Origin: Amphibalanus amphitrite | Taxonomy: Eukaryota > Arthropoda > Thecostraca > Balanomorpha > Balanidae | Length of the DNA: 64,000 nucleotides | Direction of reading: 5' to 3' | NCBI RefSeq assembly: GCF_019059575.1 | Contig: NW_024881993.1 | Location: 372,001 to 436,000, forward strand | Shown: positions 45,702-57,700 of the stretch, in pieces | Layout: each line of letters opens with the position of its first letter | Position numbering within the stretch: position 1 is the stretch's first letter | Translations under genes and position numbers: made by a program | The notes under the pieces: model-generated | Database searches by the model: none | Seen by the model: only the letters and a program-made list of their open reading frames with translations | What the model was told of the DNA's origin: nothing

Positions 45702-48700
45702 CTGATAACGCGGTCAGAAAACGGTTAGATTGTGGAGGAAGAACGGGCTCATGTGGAGTTAAAACAATGTCAGCTGTTGACCCAGTCAGTTTAATTTGTT
45801 CTAGAACAGATTCAAACAGACCGAGTCAAAACGAGGTCCGAAAGAAGTCACAACAGTGTAAAACAGGGTTGGAACGGTGTCAAAGTTGGGTCACAGTTCG
45901 GTCAAAACAGATTCAAAACGGGAAAAGACAAATGTGACGGTGCGGAGCCAGGTCAGACAGCACGCAAATGTGGAAAAAAATCACACAAAGTCATAACAAA
46001 GGGAAGTTGTAATAAAGCAAGAACTGTGTACAAATAGAGAGGTTAACAAGCAACGTCTCAACATACATCTAAAATAAATCGATGGCAGGCAAACACCAAA
46101 TTCACCAGAAGATACAAGCAAGCTCCGGAAAAGGGGCATCTTGCAGGAAGTTTCGCTACCAAGCACGAAGTACAATTTCCATAAACACAAAGCGATATAC
46201 GAGGTGTGGCTAAAAAGAAACCGGACTGCTCGTGCTGGCCATAAAGTAGGGGGCCTGAAAACTAGCGAGACACTTGACATTAATATTTATCATATTGTCG
46301 TGATGTGTGCCAAACGGCATCTCGATATCGCTATTATTCTCCTTTCCACAGCTCTTTGTTTTATTGATGACGCTGACGCCGGTCACTCTGGTCTGGGTGT
46401 CCTCGACCGATTCAAAATGGGTTTGCTTGACGACGTTTTTCATTTTAGGGAACAGCCAAAAGTCACAGGGAGGGAGGTCTGGCGAGTAAAGAGGGTGCTT
46501 GAGCACCGCGACCTGCTTTACGGCAAAGAACTGCTTGACGCTAATGGCAGAATGCGTGGGCGCGTTGTCGTGATGCAGCACCCAGTTCTTGGCTTCCCAG
46601 AAATTCCACTTGGTGCGTCCGTATCGTGAGATGAGGCGTCCCAGGTCTTCCTTGTAGAAGTGCTGGTCGACTGTGGTACACCTCCAGCACGAGCTGGCGG
46701 TGAACTAATCCCCTGTGATCGAAAAAGACGATCAATGTCGTCTCCACCCTCGACTTCGACATGCGCGCGGAAGTTGATGGGCCTCCAGACCTTGGGGTCA
46801 TCACCGACATCCTCACGACCAGTGCTGAACCTCATAGGCCATTCAAACACTTGCATGTGACACATGACTTGCTTCCCATAAACAGCCTTGAACAGATTCA
46901 GCGTCTCTGTTGGACTTTTTCCAGTCTGGCAAGGAACGTGATGTTCCTTCTTTTTTCGACGCTCATTGTAGAAGCCTGGCGGTGACAAGGCCGTCAAACA
47001 AAGAGCTGTGGAAAGGAGAATAATAGCGATATCGAGATGCCGTTTGGCACACATCACGACAATATGATAAAGATTAATGTCAAGTGTCTCGCTAGTTTTC
47101 GGGCCCCCTACTTTATGGCCAGCACGAGCAGTCCGGTTTCTTTTTAGCCACACCTCGTACAGTAGTCCTAACCCCTAAGAGCATGATAACCGCCACCCGT
47201 CCCCCTCGTCGATATCCGTATCACTCGCCGTTCACTATCCCGTTCAGTACTCGGTTCCAGTATCCTCTCACCATCAAACCCTATCGCTCACCGTTTCAAT
47301 ATCCCAGCGATAACACTATGATCCAGGTGTCCCTCGGCCTGGAGGTACTCGGTCAGGTACTCATCCCGTCCCAGACACAGGTACTGGCGGTACAGCAGCT
47401 GCGACCAGTCGGCAGGACGGTCCGGGTACGCGCGCAGTACCAGACGAGCCGCCCGGTACCTAAGGCAAAGCCGGGCGAGGGTTAATGGGGCCAGGGCCGG
47501 GTACAGCTGCTGATAAGGGGGAGGCGGGGCGAGATCGGGTCTGGCTTGCCTGAATGTAGGCCGTAGGGGCACAGCACGAGTGGAGTCAGATTAGTAGCAA
47601 ATGTGGAAGCCGGAAGGAAGGTTCCGACGGCCAGATAGTAAACGGCAGATAGTAAAGTTCCGCGCAGTTAAGTGATCGTATAATACAGTGTGAACTGTGA
47701 AGAGATACAGTGCCGGACAACATAGAGTGAAAGTCAGCCATATTCAGTCAATGACAAAATCTTAGAAGATAAAAAGATTGGGATTCGAGTTCGACATCTA
47801 ACAATCTCAGCCTCGGCTTTCGACATCTCTCATTCTTTCTCCCCGGCGGCGTCACTCACGGCAGCGTCTCAGTCAGCAGCGTGTGTAGCTGCTGGTGACT
47901 CCTCCTCAGCAGCAGGGGCCGCACTCCCTCCGGTAGAGGCAGGGCGCCGGAACTGATACTGATCTGCAGGGCCACCAGCTGCGCCTGACACAGGCTGGCG
48001 TCGGCGGACGACAGGCGCTCAGCCTGACGAAACAGGACATGAGAAGGTACTGTCAGTTGCATCTCACGACAACTACATACAGTTTTGAACCGCTGCTAAC
48101 TGAGGTGCCAGTAAAAGATGGCAGGGTACAGCGTTGAACTTCTACCACGTGACGTGCCTGCACAGGCCGGTGATGGTGGCAAACATCTTCTAGAACGGAG
48201 GCATTGTCTCCAACAGACGGACAAGTCACAGGTAGCTGGGATATTACATCTAGAACGGTATACATTCTTGGACGATACCGCGAAAACGAAATATTTCTAT
48301 CGAGAGTTTTCAAAGGATTTCATGCACGAGGCCTTGGCCGAGTGCATGAAATTGTTTGAAAACTCGAGATAGAAATATTTCGTCGCGGTAGAGTCCTAGA
48401 TATTATTTCCTGTATGTTTCTTAATATCGTTCGTTATTTGCTTAAAAAAGGCTGAAATATGCATAAATAAAATACAGTAACATTAACTACACGTTAAATA
48501 CTGAAATACTGGCAGTTCTAATTACTTAACAGACCAGTTCAGCAAAGCTTACAAATTTTCTTTAAAACAGAAGCCCTCGGTGAAATCAAGCTATCCAAGA
48601 AAACCAAGAAAACCATCCAAGAAAACGTCTCGCGCAAAGTTTCTTGGATGGCTGGATTGCATTGCAAGACTGCATCAAACATACAGGAAAAGAACTTCTT

Positions 48701-51700
48701 GCAACAAACGTGTCGGACGTCGGTAGAATGTTTCGGGATGGTGATCCTAGCATGTGGTTACTTCAAATGTATCTAACACAGCAGCGTCTACCAACTCACA
48801 TGTCGGTAGAAGGTGGCTGCGTGTCGGTAGCAGTCCATGGCCTCTCTGAGCCGCTGCTGACCGGTCTCGGTGCAGTGTTCGTCCGGACCGGACTGCAGGA
48901 CGGAGGTGATCAGCTGCTCGGCGCGGGACTGCCAGTCGGCGGCCGCCTCGGCGTGGTGGCCGAACCTGGTGGGACAAACGAGCAAAGACATACTGTCAGG
49001 TCAACGGGGACAAACATGGTGGGACAAAACCGACAGGGGCACGATGTCACGAGGAGGCAAACTTTATAAAACAAAACTAAAAAAACAAGCGCGTTTAGAG
49101 ATAGGCGAGCTAAAAGAGCCCATAAAACACAAGGTAAGTGTACGATAGAACATGATTGCACAAACACACAAACAGGTTGGCGCCTATAAATCTGATAAGA
49201 CCCAATGTGACCCGGCATGACTTGTGTCCCCTTATCTGTCCCTTGGTGACTCGTGGTGACCTCTGTCCCCTTCTCACCGTCCGGTGACCAATCTGAGCCG
49301 CGCAGTATCCTCAGGATGGTGTCTGATCAGGTGCCGTCTCAGCGCGGCTCCCAGCCTCCCGTCACTGACGCCAGCCGTCAGCAGTCGCTCCAGACGGTCC
49401 TCTCGCAGTAGCAGCTCGAACACGTAGGCCATCTCCTCGTACCGGCCCAGACCGAGCAGCAGGCTCACCTGGGGAGATAGGAAAAGTTAGAGGTTAGATG
49501 TTTCGGGTCAGGTCAGGGTGGTCAGATGTTATAACTTACATTTGATGTCAGAGAAGTTGTATTAGATGCTAGAAGTTGGATAAGACACATGGTAGTAAAG
49601 ACTGAAGGTCAGAGGAAAGAGGTCATAGAAAAGAAAACTGTCGGAAGGTACACAAACCAGATCGTCGACAAGGAAGGACGTCTAACGGTCAGAAAATCCA
49701 CAATTTAGAGGGTTCACACAGCTCCACGTCAGAAGGCCCAGAGGTCAAAGCGCACACAATCCGTCGGGCCATGTCAGGTTACATGGCATTTCACAAATCA
49801 GTACAAATCAGTACATTTCACAAAATTCAGAACGTGTAACATGTTACACGTTCCGCGACATCACTCCGTGCCCTCACCATGAGTCTGAAGTCCTCTTTGA
49901 CGAGGAGTCGCCGCACCAGCTGCCGGGCTCTACCCATGACGTCACCGATACCTTGGAGGTTCAGCCGGGCCGTGTGGGCCGAGTGGGCGGCGACCAGGAG
50001 ACCGACCTGGCAGTCGTCACCTGGGGGACATGACAGGGTACTGTCAGACGTCGGCAGACCGACCTGGTCGGTCTGCCGACCTGGTCGTCACCTGGGGGAT
50101 ATATGACAGATAACCGTCAGACAACCGACAGCCAAAGCCTGGCCGATTGGGCGGCGACGAGTAGACCAACCTGCCAGACAAGCCAGAAATAGGACGGCCA
50201 AGATCTGAGGTGACGGTTGTTTCTAGCAAAATAGTACAGACTCTGTTAGCCAACGAAACTCGTTTAAGAAGTGAGAGCTCAGATGGATTCAAAGTCCGTG
50301 AGATTGAAACTTCGAGCGCCCGACGAGAGACTCGAAGAGAGACTGGAAGCCGACGGGTGAACTGACCATATCCATCGGCCTCGGGGAAGGAGGCCAGGTC
50401 CTCTGCGGTATCCAGCAGTCGGTTTCCGAGCAGCACGGGGTCCGGACACAGAGCCAGCAATGGATCCAGCTCAGAGACGCCTGTAAAATTTTGGAGTTAT
50501 CAGAAAACGCTTCAGGCTGTGAGCAACTTAACGAAAGCAAAATCGTCATGATTTACGTAGCATACCGCAATGAATGTCCGCCTTTTCAATTCTACTGAGT
50601 ACTGACTCGCTAAGCAACATTTATTCCATGATTCTCTCGTTTCCATCTGGCGTGAAATGACATGCCTTAACCAGAACCATGACCATCAGTCTGTCTTTTC
50701 CCATCTACTGACCTGCCTTGACCTGCGCAATGACCTGCGCCAGTATGACCTCAGTGACCTGGCTGTCGGGCAGTTGGAGGCCGTGTATCAGATCAGCGGC
50801 CAGTCGGTAGCGGTCCACACCCGCGGGATCGCCCGTCAGAACCGAACTGAGCAGCAGTAGCGGCTCGCGAGTGAGCACCACCTCCTGGGTAGGAGAGGGA
50901 AAGAGGTCAAGTATGGTCGGAAATGCGCATCTTCTATCCTATCATAAAACCAGTAAAACGCCTTTTGGGCGACCAACGGAGCGAGCGAGAGGATGGGCCT
51001 TGCACGTGCGAAATTGCGAGGGGGTACCTCCAACTAACTTGTGCACTGCACCCTACTAACCGGTCTTTAGCGATGTGCCAAATTTCAGCGCAATCGGCCT
51101 AGCCGTTCTCGAGATCTGGAAGCGGCACACTGCACGTGCGCACGTGCAAGCGGGGTCCAAACTGACTTTTGCACGGCACCCTACTAACTGGTCCCCAACC
51201 GTGTACCAAATTTGAGCGCAATCGGCCCAGCCGTTCTCGAGATCTGGGAGCGCCCCCTGCACGTGCGCACGTGCTGTAGCACCCCAACCTTAACACATGC
51301 AGTTGAATTATCTGATGGAGACCTAACTGTGTACCGAGTTTCAATTCAATCGGCCCAACCGTTGTGCCGTTATTGAGGTTGCAATTTTGGGAGTTCTTAA
51401 AAAATGTCCAACTTTACCACGCGCCACGTGCGGTGGTTGGCAAGAACGCATGGTGGCCATCACACCGCAGAACTTTTACGTCCAAGTGACATTCAGTAAA
51501 GAAGACCGCTTGTCAATCGGATGTCCCGTTCCTAAGATATTAGCTTTTGAAGAGCGTCCCCACGGCCGGCCGGCCGGCCGGCCGGCCGCTCATACTCAGG
51601 ATTTTCCCTTAATTCAGTATGAGACTCCGCTCGCTTCGCTCGCTCCGTAATAAACATTAAACTGTCACGACCAATTATACATTTAGAGGCCGAAGCTCGT

Positions 51701-54700
51701 GCCGAATTAACATTTTACTTAGCAAACTTGAATGTTACCCACGACACGAGGGAAAAATAACTAACTAATCGATTTAGATCAATATCCTGTCAGACACCAA
51801 GAAGCGATACGCCACCCCTCATCCATGCCTGGTAAGTGGTCTGCAGGTCGGTGGCAGCCCTCGCGCAGGACAGCACCCTCTGCCCGATCTCTGAGTAACC
51901 TACAGATACCCCTCCCCCCGGCCTGACGTACCTGATACGTAGACTGGAGGTCGGTGGCGGCGCGCGCACAGGACAGCACCCTCTGCCCGATCTCTGAGTA
52001 ACCTACAGATACCCCTCCCCCGGCCTGACGTACCTGGTATGTGGTCTGGAGGTCGGTGGCGGCGCGCGCACAGGACAGCACCCGCTGTCCGATTTCTGAG
52101 CCGTGTCTCAGGGCGGCCACCAGCTCCGTCAGCTGCGAGAGCTCCGACGGAGACTGGGGCTGGCGCGCGTCGGGGGTCGAACAGACTGGAAGGGACGATA
52201 TGGGTTAGACTGTTACACACTCAGAGACAGGCCGGACACGATACTTAAAATAAGGGGTAATGTTTTATCATAGAACTCTGTACACAAGTTATGAGCGAAC
52301 ATTATTGCAGTGCTTTAGACACAGTTATTAGGTCATTGCCGAATGACTTCTGACTTTTCTGTGGTTGTGTTTCTGTGGTTGTAGAGCTATGGTTGTATGG
52401 TGTACAGAGGTCTATGGTTTTATTAAACACCAACATAGCACACACACTGCGACGAGATAATGTATTACCTACAAACGTACCGGCCTAGAAGAAAAATTAT
52501 TATGTGACAGAGTAAAATCTGCGTCCTTTACCATATTACTTTCGACAGTATGAACACCTCAGCAATTAACAGTAACAGCTAACACCTTATATGCGTAATT
52601 CATTGAGTTTAGTGACACCAAAACCCGAGCTAAAACCACCCCGACAGACAGCCGAGCCTTTGATAGGTCACGGTTGTTCCCTGCGCTACTCACAGAGGCT
52701 GTGTTTCCAGCTGCGGCCGAGCGATGAGCAGAACCCAATACTGCGGCGTCTTCCATCCTCCTCTCTCCTCTCTTCATTATTGTCACCGAGTTGGTTGTCC
52801 ACCGATGGATCCGGGTGCACCGACGGCGGATCTGGCTGTACCGAGTCCGCATCCGTCGCCAGCGTCTCACTCTGAATGGAGCTAGCACCGGCGGCGGTCC
52901 AGCCCCCTCCAGATTCTGGTGTGGTCTCTCGTGACTGTCCTGTCCCGCTGGAGCCTGCCGTTGCTTGTCTGTCCGGTCTGACATCAGGAAGTGTCTCAGG
53001 CTCCAGTCTGGAGTCTCCCAAGGCAGTCTGACTGTTGTTTGGATCCATCTCAGAAGAGTTGTGTTGCCTGTCATCCATCCCTGCCACTGCTGCCGCTGCT
53101 TCAGTGATTTCCGTGGACACTGCGGCTGAACCTAGTCTACCTCTTGCAGTAGCTCCAGCTTCTGTCGTCGCTATTCCGTCATCCCCGACTTTTGGACAAG
53201 CTGCTGGCTGGGAAGAAGACACAGCGCTAGCAGCAGTAGTAGTAGAATTAGCAGCAGTGGCAGCAGCAGAAGCGGCGGCAGCAGCAGCCGCTGTGGTCGG
53301 CTCACCACCCGCGGATTCAAGGGAGACCTCGTCTTCCCCTTGCCGACCAACACGTTCAGCCAGTTTCAGCAGACGAACCATCCGCTCCAGATCCTGTACA
53401 GACACAGCGGGAGAAGGGGGAGGGTGGAAAGGTTAACTATGGGAGAGACAAAGGGTCATTGCCATTCAGCATTGATCTCCTCACAGAAAAGACGGATGGT
53501 CATTCGGCAATGACCTAATAACTGTGTCTAAAGCACTGCAATAATGCTCGCTTACAACTTGTTTGTTCGCATCTTCTAAATGAAAGACATTTTACAATGC
53601 TTTGAAAACTACCTAAACGATTAATGAAGTCACATCTTTGATTCAGGAATCTTTCAAGTCATGAACAATGAACATCTTTAACGCAGCAAACCATACAAAC
53701 TATGTGCCTTGACTTGTTCAATGCCGACCATGGTACAGTTAGGAGATATAAAATCCACACCGAGAGCTCAGCATCCGTCTCTTACCGGCGTGGTGACACC
53801 GAAGCACTCGGCCACCAGCAGGGCCTGCCGGAGGTGTCCCTCATCCACCAGTTGGCCCAGCACGGCCCGGACAGTACTCAGCTGATCGGGGGTCAGCGCG
53901 GGCTGCACGGGACGCCGGCCCGACGCCAGTAGCGGCCGGCGGTACAGCAGCGGCTGGTGGGTGGGGGAGGGCGTGGGGGACGGCTCCGGCTCCTCTACCT
54001 GTGGGGATAGAGAGAGAGGGTATGTGCGTGTCATTTTTCCAAGTAAAGCTACATACCAACTGATATCAGAAAGTAAACGGTAAAACCAGAATTGATTCTA
54101 GAGAACCTTCGCAGGACATACAATGAAATGGCAGACACATCCGACCCAAGCCTCATTGGTGCTTAGTTATCCCACCGACCGTCCCCAAACTACACCTCTG
54201 GATATTGCACCATTCTCCCACCAACAGCAGCATTACCCCCCCCCCCCCTCCACACACACACCGTAACCCTTTCCCCAGCTCACCCACATACCGTTTCCCC
54301 ATTCCTCCACTTACAATTTCTCTGTACTCCCTCAATGACCGTTTCCTCGTTCCTCTTTCTGTTCCCCTCCGTCCACCCACTCTTCTCCCGTCCCCCAGTA
54401 ACCGTTTCCTCATTCACCAATAACCGTAACTATCCCTTTTCCATCCACTGACCATTTCGCCGTTGATCCGTGCCCAAGTGTAGGCGGTCCACACGCTCCG
54501 CTCCAGCGCCGTAATGTCACAGTCGGGATCAGCGCGGCGGTCGGGGCTGAGCCAGTCCCAGGCCAGCTTCAGACACACGTACCTGAGACGTACAACAGAC
54601 ATATACACCTACTGAGCCAGTCCCAGGCCAGCTTCAGACACACGTACCTGAGACGTACAACAGACATATACACCTACTGAGCCAGTCCCAGGCCAGCTTC

Positions 54701-57700
54701 AGACACACGTACCTGAGAGGTACAACAGACATATACACCTACTGAGCCAGTCCCAGGCCAGCTTCAGACACACGTACCTGAGACGTACAACAGACATATA
54801 CACCTACTGAGCCAGTCCCAGGCCAGCTTCAGACACACGTACCTGAGACGTACAACAGACATATACACCTACTGAGCCAGTCCCAGGCCAGCTTCAGACA
54901 CACGTACCTGAGACGTACAACAGACATATACACCTACTGAGCCAGTCCCAGGCCAGCTTCAGACACACGTACCTGAGACGTACAACAGACATATACACCT
55001 ACTGAGCCAGTCCCAGGCCAGCTTCAGACACACGTACCTGAGAGGTCACACAAGGAAACGTATTCCGATCAGTTCATACATATATATTCATATTTCGCAG
55101 GACAGCATGCATGAAAATACTTGTTAACACACATAACAATCAACAACTTCTTTATTGAGTCAGAACATGGTCTGTCAAAGTACGCATTGTAAAATAAGAC
55201 AACTTTATAAAGTAATCTATTAATGGTAACTTACCCCTCCTCACCGTCCCTCTGAGACAAAACTCTGTCACATTCTGAGACACTAAGCCTTGCGTCTCAC
55301 TTTCCCTCCCCCTTCCCACGTACAAAACCCACCTCTCTGAGACGCTGAGGGCCGTCTCGGCGTGTTTTCTGAAGAAGGCCACCGCCTCGGTCCTGGAGAG
55401 CTGTTTCTCCGTGAACCGGCCGCTGCACTGTCTCCAGAACGTGACCCGGTCCTCGTCACCCACCTCACGGAGGTCAGAGGTCACCTGTGGGTTACAAAGG
55501 GGTCACCTGGAGCCAGAGGTCACCTAGGGGTCAGATAGGGGTCACTGACCTTAACAGAGTCACTAGGAAGTCACAAGTACGACAATGACGTCACACAAAG
55601 TCAGTGGTCTTCAAAGAGGCCATGGATCTGCAGCAGGTCACACAAGGTCACAAAATAAGCTGCACTTAAAACACCCATCACAGATGATCACTACAAAGCG
55701 TAAGCAGCATCCCACACCCCACACGCAACATCATCCCCTGCAACACTCCCTCCTCACCTGAGTGAGTACCACGGGATCGGGACTGACTCCGGCGGCCAGT
55801 GCCAGCCGATCGGCCCGCTCCAGTTCCCCGGCCGTGCACAGTGCTGCCACCGCGCGGCTGGCCTCCAAGCGCAGCTGCTCGGCGCCGCCGCCAGGTGGCA
55901 GGGCCGTCAGCCAGTCCAGCCGCACGGCGCTGGGGCCGAGGACCGTGCTGAGCCGCAGTAAGAGAGGCAGGTCCGGCCGCTCGGCTGGAGAGGGGAGGGG
56001 ATCAGTCTACTGAGCCGCAGTAAGAGAGGTAGGTCCGGCCGCTCGCCTGGAGAGGGGAGGGGATCAGTCAGGGAAACGGTATCAATCGAATGCGGCACGG
56101 AGCTGGCAGTCGAGAAGCTAGGGCTCACCTATCCGTGCTTCTATCCTCAGGATACTGAAATCCTTCTCCTCCAAGCCGCAACCCCCCTCCGGGCTGGACA
56201 GGCAACTTTATCTCATGCGGGCTGCTCCCTTGGAGCGGCACCGCTGCACCTGAGGGAGCGCACCCCGTAGCCGGGTGCAGTGAGTGCCTTGGGGCTGGGT
56301 GGCCTGTCCTCTGGACGGGCTCAGCCCCGGCGACTCACTAGGGTGCCTGCCCAGACCAATGTCTCCCCCTAAATCCTATCATCCTTCCGGCTCTGCAATG
56401 GTCTTGTCGACCGAAAGGGCCTAACCCAACAAAAAAAAAGCTAGGGCTGTCATTGCATCTTTGATTAGGTCATCATCACCGTTCCGTGCTTCTATCCTCA
56501 GGATACTGAAATCCTTCTCCTCCACGCCGCAACCCCCCTCCGGGCTGGACAGGCAACTTTATCTCATACGGGCTGCTCCCTTGGAGCGGCACCGCTGCTC
56601 CCGAGGGAGCGCACCCCGTAGCCGGGTGCACTGAGTGCCTTGGGGCTGGGTGGCCTGTCCTCTGGACGGGCTCAGCCCCGGCGACTCACTAGGGTGCCTG
56701 CCCAGACCAATGTCTCCCCCTATATCCTATCATCCTCCCGGCTCTGAAATGGTCTCAATGGACCGAAAGGGCCTAACCCAACAAAACAAAAACAAACAAA
56801 CAATTGATTAGGTCACTTTGCTTTCTATTTTGGTATTTAAGCACGTTACGCTGAGTGATAGCTTGATATTTTACCGCGATGAGCAATTTATAACAAATTC
56901 TTACAGCAAAAAATGTAAAAAATACAGACCAAGCTAAACCGTGCTTTGGAACAGATTCATAGTCAAGTCGTTGGTATTAACCAACGAAACGTACCTGCCC
57001 GCAGACACATTACTCCTTTCCTACCAAAGCCCTAAATATCACCCCAATCCGCCTCTCTACTACTTAGTGTCACTTCTTACCCTGTTCGGTCACCAGCATC
57101 TCCACGAGCCTGGCGTCGATCATCAGTCCCAGCAGTCGGGCCCGGCCGGCCGAGGTGAGCAGGGTGGACAGGGACGACAGCAGGAGCGAGAGGACGGTGG
57201 TGCTCAGCCAGTGGCGGTCGTAGATGAACAACTCCGACTGGAAGAGAGAACAGGGGTTAATAGAGAGTGGCGACGGTAGAGCATCACTGAATAAACAGTA
57301 CGTTCTTGGGAAACATACTAACAATACTGAATAATAATTAGTCTGGTATGTCCGGTCGGGTCATGTTCAATCCATCCGCCATTTTTTTTTTTTATACTGC
57401 TATACCGCGGGCGCGGCATGCCATTCTTACCAGTAGGTACATATACCATACAGTCATACCATTCTTCATACCTTCTGCATACCCGCGTCTTTTCTTCAAT
57501 CATCCCGTTCCCTCTCCCATTTTATCCAGGAGCAATATCACCCATTCCCTCTCGTCCCATTTCCCTCCCATCTCACCAGCGAAGCCCACTCACGTCCTGC
57601 TGTTTCGTGGTGTTCCGCAGTGCCTCCATCATGTTGAGCATCAGCTCGGCCGGCAGGTGCGGCTCCTCCAGCGTCATCAGGCTCTCCAGCAGCTGGATTG

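Noticed and set aside
52686-53405. Plus-strand shadow frame over exon H (Ala/Val-rich)
   Set aside because: The minus-strand frame has the splice sites and joins in phase with spatacsin on both sides.
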